From positions 1 through 64,000 of the forward strand of contig JAEZCC010000037.1 of assembly GCA_023412715.1 (NCBI GenBank): a stretch of DNA of 64,000 nucleotides, written 5' to 3'. Position numbers and translations under genes: made by a program. Source of the DNA: Bacillota bacterium (GTDB taxonomy: Bacteria; Bacillota; Clostridia; Oscillospirales; Acutalibacteraceae). The notes under the pieces are model-generated. The model saw only the letters and a list, made by a program, of their open reading frames with translations, was not told where the DNA came from and made no database searches. Below are positions 23,341-32,638 of this stretch, one piece after another. Within the stretch, counting starts at the first letter, position 1; the number at the start of each line of letters is the position of its first letter.

Positions 23341-26300
23341 GTGGAACTGCCAGACTATTATGAAAATCCCGCCGTCCTTCACGTGGGGACAACGGCGGAC
23401 CGGGCGTACTATATTCCCTTTGCAGATGAGGAAACGGCCCTGTCCGGGGACAGGACGCGATCCGGACGGCTGCTGATGCTGAGCGGGAAATGGAAATTCC
23501 GCTATTACCGGAACCTCCGCGAGGTGGAAGCAGGGTTCGTTTCTCCCGATTTCGACGCGGAGGCGTTCGACACCGTGCCGGTGCCGGGCTGCTGGCAGAT
23601 CCTGGGGTATGACCGGCATCAGTATGTCAACACCCGGTATCCTTTTCCATACGACCCTCCCTATGTGCCGCAGGAAAACCCGTGCGGCGCGTACGTGCGC
23701 AGATTCACGGTCACGGAAGAACAGCGCGCCATGAAGAGCTTCCTGAATTTCGAGGGGGTCGATTCCTGCTATTACGTCTGGATCAACGGCAAAAGCGTCG
23801 GGTACAGCCAGGTCTCCCATTGTACCAGCGAGTTCGACGTCACGGATTTTATCAAAACGGGCGAAAACACGATCGCCGTTCTGGTGCTGAAATGGTGCGA
23901 CGGCAGCTATCTGGAGGATCAGGACAAGCTGCGGATGTCCGGCATTTTCAGGGATGTTTACCTCCTCTTTCGGCCGAGCGTGCATATCCGGGACTTTTTC
24001 GTGCGCGCCGAGCCCGACGGCGCCCGCGGGAACGCCGGCCTGACGGTGGACCTTGAATGGAGCGGAACCCCGGCCGGAGGGGAATATACTTTTCTCAGTC
24101 CTTCCGGGAAGAGCGTGGCGAAGGGAAACCTCGCCGGCCCCCGGATCTGTTTTACGGTGGAACATGCGATCCTGTGGAATGCGGAAGCGCCGTCCCTTTA
24201 CCGTCTGGTACTGCATACGCCCGGTGAAGTGATCGTCCAGGATGTCGGAATCCGCCAAATCAAAGTGGAAAATGGAGTCCTTCTCCTGAACGGGACGAAA
24301 ATCAAGCTGAAAGGCGTCAACCGGCACGACAGCGATCCGTTCACAGGGTATGTGATTTCAGAAGAACAGCTGCGCAGAGATTTAACGCTGATGAAGCGCT
24401 GCAATGTCAACGCGATCCGGACCAGCCATTACCCGAACGCGCCCTGGGCGACGCAGCTCTATGACCGGTACGGCTTTTACGTCATCGGGGAAGCCGACCT
24501 TGAAACGCATGGAACGACGACGGTTTACGGCGGAGGGCACGACAATGACGATATGTCGCTCACCTGCAGGGACCGCACCTTCGGGCGGCTCTGCCATGAC
24601 CCGAGGTTTGAAGCGGCCATGCTGGACCGGGTGCGGAAGAATGTGATGCGCGACAAGAACTGCGCAAGCGTCCTCATGTGGTCCCTCGGCAATGAATCCG
24701 GCTACGGCCCGAATCTGGAGAAAGCCGCCGCCTGGATCAAGTCCTACGACCGCGGCCGTCTGGTCCACTATGAAAGCAGCATTTACGAAATGGAAGGATA
24801 CCGCAACGATCTGTCGAACATCGACGTTTACAGCAGGATGTACGCTTCCGTGGAGGCTGTTGAAAAATACTGTTCAGAGGGCCGGGAAAAGCCGTTCCTC
24901 GAGTGCGAGTTTTCCCACGCCATGGGCAACGGCCCGGGCGATCTGGAAGAATACTACCGGAAGATCTATCAGTACGACCAGTTTGCCGGCGGTTTTGTCT
25001 GGGAATGGTGCGACCACGCGGTCTGGGCGGGAACGGACGGGAAAGGCGGAAACAAATTTCTCTACGGCGGGGATTTCGGAGACTTCCCCAATGACGGCAA
25101 TTTCTGCGTAGACGGCCTTGTGTCCCCGGACAGGCGCCCCCATACCGGATGGAAGGAGCTGAAAAATGTCGCCCGGCCGGCGCGCGCGAAAGCGGTGGAT
25201 TTAAAACAAGGGCTTGTGGAGATTTCAAATCTTCTGGATTTTACAGACTTTGCGGAGTATTTATACCTGGAATACCAGATCACCTGCAACGGAAACACCC
25301 TGGAGGCCGACCGTATCGAAAATCTTGATATTCCCGCCAAAGCAAAGAAAACCGTGCGCCTGAAATACGAAATCCCGGCGCAGGGAAACTGCTGCCTCAA
25401 TATTTTTTACAGGCAGAAGCAGAATTCGGGTTTTGCAGACGCGGGCTATCTGCTGGGGTTCGATCAGCTGCCACTCCGGGAGGAAGCCCTCTGCCCCCGC
25501 CATACGGACGGAAGCGCCGTCACGGCGGCGGCCGATGCGGACAAAATCTTCATAGAGGGACGGGGCTTCCGGTATGTTTTCAACCGATCCAAAGGAGCCT
25601 TCGAGAGCCTGACGAAGGGAAACGTCTCTTTTCTGGATCGGGCAATGGAATATAATATCTGGCGCGCTCCTACCGACAACGACAGGAATATCCGCAAAGA
25701 ATGGGAAGCCGCGGGATACGACCGGGCAGTCGTCAGAGTCTACCGCTCTTCTTTTTCGGAGCAGGACGGAAAAATCATCGTCACGGCGGAGCTGTCCCTT
25801 TCCGCCGTCTCCATCCAGCGGATCCTGACGATCCAATCGAAGTGGACGGTCTGGCCCGACGGAATCATCTCGGTCGGGATAACGGCGGACCGGGACGCCG
25901 GGCTTCCGTTCCTGCCGAGATTCGGCCTGCGCCTTTTTCTTCCCGCTTCATTCGGCAGGGCGGAGTATTTCGGTTATGGGCCGAATGAAAGCTATGTGGA
26001 TAAGCACAGAAGTTCCCTGCTTGGGAAATTCGCCGCAGATGTGGCGGACATGTATGAAGATTACATCAGACCCCAGGAAAATTCCAGCCACTGCGGCTGT
26101 CGATACGCGGGCGCTTTCGATGCGCAGGGGAACGGTCTGAAAGCTTACGGCAGCGGCTTCAGTTTCAACCTTTCAAATTATACGCAGGAGGAACTGGCGT
26201 CGAAGAGGCATAATTTTGAACTGAAAAAATGCGGCTCCGCCGTGCTGTGCCTGGACTATAAAATGTCCGGCGTCGGCTCCAACAGCTGCGGCCCGGCGCT

Positions 26301-26382
26301 GGCGAAACGATACCGGCTGGATGACGGGCATTTCGAGTATGATTTGGATCTGGCGCTTCATATTGAGAATATGAAAAAATGA
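23341..26382 (+). CDS. lacZ: Glycoside hydrolase family 2 beta-galactosidase (LacZ type)
   Basis: This 1013-residue enzyme hydrolyses terminal beta-galactosides inside the cell. It follows the LacZ plan: an N-terminal jelly-roll (RLLMLSGKWKFRYY ... VPGCWQ), an Ig-like domain, the TIM barrel with NRHDSDP, the acid/base Glu in GNESGYG and the nucleophile Glu in ECEFSHAMGN, then the C-terminal small-chain domain (RAPTDND, YFGYGPNESYVDKH). The GTG start at 23341 has AGGAGG 10 nt upstream; the frame is open further back but without a better start. There is no signal peptide. Its substrates would be galactosylated oligosaccharides brought in by the linked ABC transporter, such as milk, mucin or N-glycan fragments. 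Confidence 0.92.
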   Translation: MELPDYYENPAVLHVGTTADRAYYIPFADEETALSGDRTRSGRLLMLSGKWKFRYYRNLREVEAGFVSPDFDAEAFDTVPVPGCWQILGYDRHQYVNTRYPFPYDPPYVPQENPCGAYVRRFTVTEEQRAMKSFLNFEGVDSCYYVWINGKSVGYSQVSHCTSEFDVTDFIKTGENTIAVLVLKWCDGSYLEDQDKLRMSGIFRDVYLLFRPSVHIRDFFVRAEPDGARGNAGLTVDLEWSGTPAGGEYTFLSPSGKSVAKGNLAGPRICFTVEHAILWNAEAPSLYRLVLHTPGEVIVQDVGIRQIKVENGVLLLNGTKIKLKGVNRHDSDPFTGYVISEEQLRRDLTLMKRCNVNAIRTSHYPNAPWATQLYDRYGFYVIGEADLETHGTTTVYGGGHDNDDMSLTCRDRTFGRLCHDPRFEAAMLDRVRKNVMRDKNCASVLMWSLGNESGYGPNLEKAAAWIKSYDRGRLVHYESSIYEMEGYRNDLSNIDVYSRMYASVEAVEKYCSEGREKPFLECEFSHAMGNGPGDLEEYYRKIYQYDQFAGGFVWEWCDHAVWAGTDGKGGNKFLYGGDFGDFPNDGNFCVDGLVSPDRRPHTGWKELKNVARPARAKAVDLKQGLVEISNLLDFTDFAEYLYLEYQITCNGNTLEADRIENLDIPAKAKKTVRLKYEIPAQGNCCLNIFYRQKQNSGFADAGYLLGFDQLPLREEALCPRHTDGSAVTAAADADKIFIEGRGFRYVFNRSKGAFESLTKGNVSFLDRAMEYNIWRAPTDNDRNIRKEWEAAGYDRAVVRVYRSSFSEQDGKIIVTAELSLSAVSIQRILTIQSKWTVWPDGIISVGITADRDAGLPFLPRFGLRLFLPASFGRAEYFGYGPNESYVDKHRSSLLGKFAADVADMYEDYIRPQENSSHCGCRYAGAFDAQGNGLKAYGSGFSFNLSNYTQEELASKRHNFELKKCGSAVLCLDYKMSGVGSNSCGPALAKRYRLDDGHFEYDLDLALHIENMKK

Positions 26383-26495
26383 AAAGCCCCCTGATTTTAA
26401 AAAAACCGTTGGCTTTCCGGGCGTTCAGGGCCGGCAGGAGCCGTCAGGAGGAATGCTTAACGCCGCGCGGCGGAATGTTCGCTTGCGGGGATCAC

Positions 26496-26531
26496 AAGGA
26501 AAGGGCCGGAGAATTCTCCGGCCCTTTCCTT
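26496..26531. terminator. Bidirectional terminator between the two glycan arms
   Basis: A perfect 36-bp palindrome built from AAGGAAAGGGCCGGAGAA and its complement lies between the convergent beta-galactosidase and SGNH hydrolase genes. It gives an 18-bp arm with A/T-rich flanks, which suits termination from both sides. Confidence 0.8.
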
Positions 26532-26551
26532 GTTTCTGTTCCGACTGATTT

Positions 26552-27202
26552 TTACATCCTGAAATATTTCTTCAGCTCACGGAGGACGACCTGATAGCCC
26601 AGCGGGGTCAGATGCAGGCCTTCGCGGGTGTATTCCAGTTTCAGGTTTCCGTTTTCGTCCTTCAGAAGCCGGTTCAAATCCAGATAATGAATTTTCTTTT
26701 CCTGCGCCAGATTCTTCAGTTCACGGTTGACGGCATCGATCTGCTCGTTCGTCCTTGTCGACACGGCCGAATGATCGACCTTCTGCGCGTCCGTGCTGTT
26801 GACCGGGTAGAGGGAAATGAGGTAGAATTCGGTATTTCTGAGCTTTGACACGGTGATGTCGATCACTTTTTCTATGTTGCCCAGAAGCAGGGAAGTGTCC
26901 CCGTTACAGTTTGGAAGGTCGTTGGTGCCAATCTGAAGGAAAACCTGCGACGGCTCAAGGTCGAGGATGCTCTCGTTCATGCGTTTCAGCAGCCCCGACG
27001 AGGTATCGCCGCCGATGCCCCTGTTGTGGATTTTTCCATAGGCGTCCATCATCTCATGGATCAGGAATTCGTGGGTAAGCGAATCCCCCGCCAATACGAT
27101 TCCGCCCTTGGGGGCGTCGCGGTTCAAAGCTCTGAACCATTCTACGCGCATTTTATAGGTAATATCGAAAAGCTGCGAGAAAAAATACGCTTCATCGCTC
27201 AT
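26552..27202 (-). CDS. SGNH/GDSL-family hydrolase (esterase)
   Basis: This 216-residue serine esterase has block I AGDSLT, block II Gly in NRGIGGDT, block III GTNDLP and block V with the catalytic Asp/His in EGLHLTPLGY. It lacks a signal peptide, so it acts in the cytoplasm. It is the last gene of the leftward arm, about 30 bp behind the phosphomannose isomerase gene. In this setting it probably removes acyl groups (acetyl) from sugars or sialic acids. The family is broad and lysophospholipase or other ester substrates cannot be excluded. Confidence 0.82.
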   Translation of the reverse strand: MSDEAYFFSQLFDITYKMRVEWFRALNRDAPKGGIVLAGDSLTHEFLIHEMMDAYGKIHNRGIGGDTSSGLLKRMNESILDLEPSQVFLQIGTNDLPNCNGDTSLLLGNIEKVIDITVSKLRNTEFYLISLYPVNSTDAQKVDHSAVSTRTNEQIDAVNRELKNLAQEKKIHYLDLNRLLKDENGNLKLEYTREGLHLTPLGYQVVLRELKKYFRM

Positions 27203-27232
27203 AATAAAACTTCCTTTCTTCCGTCGTCCCGG

Positions 27233-28987
27233 TCAGGTCCGCACGTAAGCTTTTATGGTGGCAAGTTCCTGCCCTTCGCTTTTCCCGTAGGGAGCAATGG
27301 TATATTCCCCGACCTGGGCGGGGACGATGAAGGTCTCGGCATAATGTACGACAAACGGCTCAAACCGATGCCCGGGGCTTTCGACAATCGCTTCTTCCCC
27401 CTGCACGAGGTTGAGAACGTTGACACCGCCGCTGGTATTGTGAAGCACCTTTTTGCGGAACCAATGCCTGCGCGTTTCTATGAATTCTCTCTCATGCAGT
27501 CCGGTCCTCTCTTCGCGCCAGCCGTCGCCGGCCGCTATCTGCCGGACCTGATCAATTAAGTTCCCTTTCACCCAATCGGTGTTCCTGTCCCACTGGATGA
27601 CTTCTTTGCCGTGCCCGATATGGACCGGCCGCGGCTTGCCGTCCAGTCCCAGCCGGTTCCAGTCCCAGAGCTTGAAAGTGAAAATGTACGGCGTGGCGCT
27701 GATTTCAAGCACCATGGCGTTTTTCCCGGAACAGTGCACCGTGCCCGCGGGAATAAGAAAGTGGTCGTGCTTTTTTGCCGGAAAGCGGTTGATGTATTTT
27801 TCGTCGGGAAAAATTTTGTCTCCGCGGTTTGCCGCATACAGGTCTTCAATCATCGACGTGCTGTCAATGCCGTTTTTTACGCCGAGGTATACGGACGCGT
27901 CCTCTTTTGCGTCCAGAATGTAATAGCTTTCGTCCTGCGTGTAGTGCATGCCGAATTTTTCCTGAATATACTCCGTCAGCGGATGGACCTGCAGGCTCAG
28001 ATTCTGCCCGCCCATCGTGTCGAGAAAATCGAACCGGATCGGGAATTCCGTCCCGAAGCGCGCATGGACCTTTTCCCCAAGCAGCTGATGCGGATAAAAA
28101 AACACAAGGTCGATGGAAGGAATTTCGACGCGCACGTCATCGTATTGCAGGTAGAGGCTGTTCTCTTCCGGGACGCAGTCGAAGCACCAGGCAAAATTCG
28201 GCCGGCTTCTGTCGAGGCCGCAGACATTCATCATCCACTGCCCGCCCCAGACGCCCGGGTCGAAATAGGGAACAAGGCGGAACGGGCGGCTTGCCGCCGT
28301 CTCAAGCCCTGCAAACAGCGCGGATTTTGAAATCATTTTGGGCTGACGATAAACGTTGGTGTCCAGCAGATAATCTATTTTTTGAAAAATCTTCTTTTTC
28401 AGCCTGTCGGCGATGCGCCATTCGACAAAAAAGCCGCGTTTGTATTTCCTCAAAAAGTCCTCGTCGTAGTTCTGCATTTTCCAGTTGGCAAGTTCTTTTC
28501 TGCGGTAGCGGAGCTGAATTTCCCAGCGGGCCAGGTCGGCGTAGATCAGGACGTCGCCCTCGCTGATCAGGGACGCGCCGGTCCCATACACGAGGACGAT
28601 TCCTGGGGAGGCGGACTGAATTTCTTTCCGGGCGGCCGCAATCCTTTCCGGGTCGAAAAATTCGTCTATCGTGCGGCAGCTCATGACGCCGAAGACCCTG
28701 TCGTCCGTCAGTTCCCGCCTGATCATGCGGGTGATGGCTTCCCCGTCAAAGCTGCACGTGTCGGCGTCTATCGTGCAGGAAGGGCGAAGCGCCTGTTCAA
28801 GCGCCGGAAGGACCTCCTGCTTTTTCACGCCCGGGTAGCATTCCACCGTCACCACCGTTTTGGCTTTTCCGCAGGATGCCGCCTTCCGCAGAAGCACACG
28901 GCCTATCTCGTCATATCCGACGAAGGCTTCGGACCCGAATCCGTCCACGGCGACCGCCGGATATTTGTCGTAATTACTCACGCGCAT
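27233..28987 (-). CDS. Class I mannose-6-phosphate isomerase with extra N-terminal kinase-like domain
   Basis: This enzyme interconverts mannose 6-phosphate and fructose 6-phosphate. The C-terminal half (from about residue 225) has the cupin metal site of type I enzymes: LSLQVHP, the Glu in DESYYILDA, and the His in IPAGTVHCSG. The full length of 584 residues is far above the 315-390 of simple enzymes. The first 200 residues resemble a nucleoside/NMP-kinase fold: a P-loop-like AVAVDGFGSE without the usual GKT, and a region with GTGASLI and LARWEIQLRYRR. That domain is therefore probably catalytically dead and could be regulatory. The start is uncertain: an ATG at 29011 overlaps the kinase stop, but 28987 has AGAAAGG upstream. 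It works after the mannosidase and ROK kinase in the same operon. Confidence 0.82.
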   Translation of the reverse strand: MRVSNYDKYPAVAVDGFGSEAFVGYDEIGRVLLRKAASCGKAKTVVTVECYPGVKKQEVLPALEQALRPSCTIDADTCSFDGEAITRMIRRELTDDRVFGVMSCRTIDEFFDPERIAAARKEIQSASPGIVLVYGTGASLISEGDVLIYADLARWEIQLRYRRKELANWKMQNYDEDFLRKYKRGFFVEWRIADRLKKKIFQKIDYLLDTNVYRQPKMISKSALFAGLETAASRPFRLVPYFDPGVWGGQWMMNVCGLDRSRPNFAWCFDCVPEENSLYLQYDDVRVEIPSIDLVFFYPHQLLGEKVHARFGTEFPIRFDFLDTMGGQNLSLQVHPLTEYIQEKFGMHYTQDESYYILDAKEDASVYLGVKNGIDSTSMIEDLYAANRGDKIFPDEKYINRFPAKKHDHFLIPAGTVHCSGKNAMVLEISATPYIFTFKLWDWNRLGLDGKPRPVHIGHGKEVIQWDRNTDWVKGNLIDQVRQIAAGDGWREERTGLHEREFIETRRHWFRKKVLHNTSGGVNVLNLVQGEEAIVESPGHRFEPFVVHYAETFIVPAQVGEYTIAPYGKSEGQELATIKAYVRT

Positions 28988-29004
28988 TTCTACAAAGACC
29001 TTTC

Positions 29005-29946
29005 TTAACATTTGTCCAGACAGGCGGCCCCTATGATCCCCGCGTCATTGGAAAGCTTTGAGGCTTTGATGACCGGAGTGGCCGCATATTTGCAATATCT
29101 CTTTTCACAAACGAGATTTCTGATGGGGTCTATCAAAAAATTTCCTTCCCGGCTGATTCCGCCGCCGATGATCACCGCCTCCGGGTCAAGAAGATTAATC
29201 AGGTTGGTGATGCCCTCGGCGATATAAAAAACGTAGCGGTCAAATACCTCTCCGGCGGCTTTGTCCCCGGCGTGCACCGCTTCGAAAATGTTGTTTCCGT
29301 TCAGCTGACCGTCTCTTCTGCGCAGTTCCGCCAGCGCCGAGCCGCTGTGCCGGTCCGCTTCGGCATCCGCGTCCTTGATGAGCGCGGAAACGGAGCCGTA
29401 ATCTTCCCAGCATCCCTCTCTGCCGCAGTTGCAGGGCCGGCCGTGCGACACGATCACCATATGCCCGAAAATACTTGCATACCCGTTGTGGCCGCGGTAC
29501 AGGCGGTGGTTGTCGATGAATGCGCCCCCGATTCCGGTCCCCAGCGTCACCATGGCCATGGAAGAATAATCCCTGCCCGCTCCGGCTATATATTCGCCGA
29601 TTGCGGCACAGTTGGCGTCGTTTTCCATAAAAACCGGGACGTCGAATTGCTGCCGGATCTTCTGACGCAGATTCACGTGGTCCCAGCCGATGTTATTGGA
29701 GTACAGGACATAGCCCGTCTGATTGTCCAGCATGCCGGGGCAGCCGATCCCGATATGCGAGATCTGCGCCGCCGGCACGCCGTTTTCCTCCAGAAGCTGC
29801 GCCGTCATGCGATTCATTCTCGCGATCACGGCATCCGCCCCGTCTTTACTGTCGGTTTTCGTGCTGCGTTTGTCCACAAGTACATTGTCGTCGGTAATCA
29901 ATCCGGCAGACATGGTCGTTCCGCCAAGATCTATCCCTATCTTCAT
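29005..29946 (-). CDS. ROK-family sugar kinase
   Basis: This 313-residue cytoplasmic kinase phosphorylates a hexose or N-acetylhexosamine with ATP. It has the phosphate-binding GIDLGGT near the N-terminus, the catalytic Asp in FMENDANCAA, the GTGIGGAF loop and the ROK zinc motif CNCGREGCWE. It lacks a DNA-binding N-terminal domain, unlike the ROK repressor upstream. Lying between an alpha-mannosidase and a phosphomannose isomerase, mannose is the most likely substrate. Glucose, fructose or N-acetylmannosamine (NanK role for the opposite arm) are possible. Its stop overlaps an alternative start of the next gene. Confidence 0.85.
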   Translation of the reverse strand: MKIGIDLGGTTMSAGLITDDNVLVDKRSTKTDSKDGADAVIARMNRMTAQLLEENGVPAAQISHIGIGCPGMLDNQTGYVLYSNNIGWDHVNLRQKIRQQFDVPVFMENDANCAAIGEYIAGAGRDYSSMAMVTLGTGIGGAFIDNHRLYRGHNGYASIFGHMVIVSHGRPCNCGREGCWEDYGSVSALIKDADAEADRHSGSALAELRRRDGQLNGNNIFEAVHAGDKAAGEVFDRYVFYIAEGITNLINLLDPEAVIIGGGISREGNFLIDPIRNLVCEKRYCKYAATPVIKASKLSNDAGIIGAACLDKC

Positions 29947-30012
29947 CTGCAAACCAGCCTTTCGAACGACATCGTCGCTAATCGTATTTCTTGAAGTGTG
30001 TTGTCATCGTTG

Positions 30013-32610
30013 CTAAAATTCGGCGTGAACCAGCAGCAGCTCCTGGGGAGCCAGTTCGGCCTGCACAATCCCGTCCGCAACAGCCAGCGCGCGCAGATGA
30101 TTTCCCTGCGGGCCGACGGCCTCGGCATGCCTGACCTTTTTCCCCGGGAATTCCAGCGAATATGTTTTTCTTTCTTCCGCAAAATTTTTAAGCGCCACAG
30201 TCGTTCCGGCACCGGCCGGTTTGACAAAAAGCGGCAGAACGGAATCTCCCGTCCCTTTGAGAAAGGAAGCTGTTTCCTCCCTGTCACAGACGACCGCCGC
30301 GCCCAGAACTGTGCTTTCAGATGCCAGTTCGCCCATCCGGCGGGCAAAGACCGGGTCGAATTGATCCAGCGGCGTCAGCTCATACAGGAATTCTTCCCGG
30401 CCGGATTGATCGGCCGCGAAATTTGTGTCCCAGTAATTGTTCATAGGCCAGGCGAGCAGCAGAGGATTCTTCCGCCGCGGGATCGAGCCGCTTTCTTTGC
30501 CGAAATTGAAATCGCCCGCCTGTACCATCGGGGCGTCGGGGCATGCAAGCAGCACTCCCTTTTCACCGTCGCAAAGCGACACCGTTTTATCAACCGTCAC
30601 CCAATCGCGGCAGACTTTTCCAAGCTGGTCGTCGTCGAGGCGGACAAAGGTCCCGGCCGTGTCGAACCAGCACCGCCAGTTTTCCTTCAGGTTGAGCGGG
30701 AACGCAAAATAGATTCCTTCCGGCTCCCCGACGGGTTCTTTCTGCAGGACGGCTTTCAGACGGATGCGGGGGCTGAAATCGAAAAACGTGATTTCCTGGC
30801 TTAATGCCCTGACTCCGGCCGCCTGTGAGGTCCAGCGCAGCGTGACCCGATCCGGCCCCGGAACGATCTCCCAACCGACGATTTTGCTTACCCCTTCGTG
30901 ACGCGCCTTCCAGCCGTGGTTCCAGACGCTGATGTTGCGGTTCCCCAGGGCGATGTCCCTTGGGAAGATAGTGCTTCTCTGTTGGGGGTGAAAACGCGGA
31001 TCGACAGTCTCGCGTACAAACTCAAAAAAGGTCCATTCGCTCGTTTCGTCCAGAATCGGCCAGTTCCTTTTCCGGTCGGCAATCTGCTCCACCCGGCCGG
31101 TCAGGCGGTTGACCCGGACCGTATAAAAGGGCGTCTGAATCAGATTCCCTTCGACGGTGTACGCGGGTCCGCGCTCCGCCAGCTTTTCCCGGTTCCTTTC
31201 AAGTGCGGAAAACGGGATTTTCCGATAACTGAACGGCGGGAGGGAGACGGTTCCGTAGTACGCCGTTTTTCCCTTCTGGGCATCGTAAGGCAGAAACTGC
31301 TTGCTGCGAAGGGCCGACAGCTGCCGGCCGTCCTGTGTAAAAGCTTCCGGCACGTTCAGCTCTGCCTGCCGGTCCGCGCTTGTCGTGTTGACGACCAGCA
31401 CGCCTTCCGGTTTGACCGACTGATGCGGGTTGCCCGCCAGAAGCTCGGCCTGGGCGCTCAGGACATATGCGGCGAGATCCGCGGCATGGTATGCGGTCTC
31501 CGCCTTGTGGACGGACTGGGAAACGACCTCTTCCTCCTGCGGGTCGGTCACGGACTGCGCCGCGCCCCAGGTATGCTCGTCGTACAGAATGGAGGAATTC
31601 CAGCTTTCCGCTTTCGCGAGGTCGTACCGCGCCGACGGGCTCTGGCACCGCGTTTCAATCAGTTCCGCATTCTTCAGGAGTTCTTTCGCCCTCCGGCTGA
31701 TCCGGGTTTCCCTTGCGGTGCTTGCGCACCCGAAATTCCAGTAGTCCGTCCAGTCCCCGCGGTAAACCGGAGCCGTCTCCGCGTCGTCCTTCCTCACTTT
31801 TTCACGCAGGATCTCCGGGGTCACGAAACGGATGATCTGTTCATGCCCCTCCGCGTTGTAACGGCGGATCAGGTCCGCAAGCTCCGCGTCGGGGCAGTTG
31901 TTGTCGAACAGCGGGGGATTGGTGGCCGTCAGAAAGGCGTAGTCCTTCCGGTAGCCGTTTTCTTCCAGACGCCCGACATACTCGCGGACGCCTTCGTGCA
32001 TGCGCTTCGTATCCGCTTCGCAGGTGTAGAAAAACTGGCTGAACAAAGAATAGTGTTCGCCGAGAAATGTCAGAAGCTCGCGGCGGTCCGGCGTCTGCCA
32101 TTTGAAGACGAGCGGCCGCGGGAACGGGATGCCGCCGAAATGGATATTGATGCCGGTGATATAGAAATCGACCCCGCTGTCCAGCAGAAGCTGAGAGAGC
32201 GGCCACGGCTGGCCGTTGATGTCGTGGTTGACCGCCGTGCGGATCGGGGCTCCGAGCGTTTTGCGCAGGTCGTCCAGCCCGCCCAGCATCTGCACAAACT
32301 CGCGCGCGTCGCAGCCGGGCGTGGTGTGCATGGGAAGGGCCGTGACGCTGAACTGCCCGTTCTGAATCAGCTCCCTGAGTAAACCGACCCGTTCCGCTGT
32401 CGCCGTCCGCAGCCAGCGCACCAGGGGGTAGCTGGCCTCGCAGGTCCACCGGAATCTGGATTCCTCCGGATAAGCCGCAGTCCTCACGCACAGATCGATG
32501 GCCTGGTCGATATAATCCTCCTGCAGCTTCAGCAGAAGCGGCTGAGGGTGCGTAAAACCAATGTCCAGGTGGCTGTGGTGCATGCAGTATATTTCTTTGA
32601 TTCTTGACAT
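30013..32610 (-). CDS. Glycoside hydrolase family 38 alpha-mannosidase-like enzyme
   Basis: The 865-residue protein has the GH38 N-terminal catalytic barrel with a zinc-site HSHLDIGFTHP at residues 13-23 (His and Asp ligands). It also has the NHDINGQPWP segment holding the likely nucleophile Asp and a DEHTWGAAQSV segment. A large beta-sandwich C-terminal half follows. There is no signal peptide, so it trims mannosides after import. It lies behind the second sugar ABC transporter and ahead of a sugar kinase and phosphomannose isomerase, which together give a route from mannoside to fructose 6-phosphate. Some GH38 members prefer alpha-1,3 or 1,6 links, and the linkage cannot be read from sequence. 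Confidence 0.82.
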   Translation of the reverse strand: MSRIKEIYCMHHSHLDIGFTHPQPLLLKLQEDYIDQAIDLCVRTAAYPEESRFRWTCEASYPLVRWLRTATAERVGLLRELIQNGQFSVTALPMHTTPGCDAREFVQMLGGLDDLRKTLGAPIRTAVNHDINGQPWPLSQLLLDSGVDFYITGINIHFGGIPFPRPLVFKWQTPDRRELLTFLGEHYSLFSQFFYTCEADTKRMHEGVREYVGRLEENGYRKDYAFLTATNPPLFDNNCPDAELADLIRRYNAEGHEQIIRFVTPEILREKVRKDDAETAPVYRGDWTDYWNFGCASTARETRISRRAKELLKNAELIETRCQSPSARYDLAKAESWNSSILYDEHTWGAAQSVTDPQEEEVVSQSVHKAETAYHAADLAAYVLSAQAELLAGNPHQSVKPEGVLVVNTTSADRQAELNVPEAFTQDGRQLSALRSKQFLPYDAQKGKTAYYGTVSLPPFSYRKIPFSALERNREKLAERGPAYTVEGNLIQTPFYTVRVNRLTGRVEQIADRKRNWPILDETSEWTFFEFVRETVDPRFHPQQRSTIFPRDIALGNRNISVWNHGWKARHEGVSKIVGWEIVPGPDRVTLRWTSQAAGVRALSQEITFFDFSPRIRLKAVLQKEPVGEPEGIYFAFPLNLKENWRCWFDTAGTFVRLDDDQLGKVCRDWVTVDKTVSLCDGEKGVLLACPDAPMVQAGDFNFGKESGSIPRRKNPLLLAWPMNNYWDTNFAADQSGREEFLYELTPLDQFDPVFARRMGELASESTVLGAAVVCDREETASFLKGTGDSVLPLFVKPAGAGTTVALKNFAEERKTYSLEFPGKKVRHAEAVGPQGNHLRALAVADGIVQAELAPQELLLVHAEF

Positions 32611-32638
32611 AAAATTTCCTTTCCCGCTTCTTCCGGGA

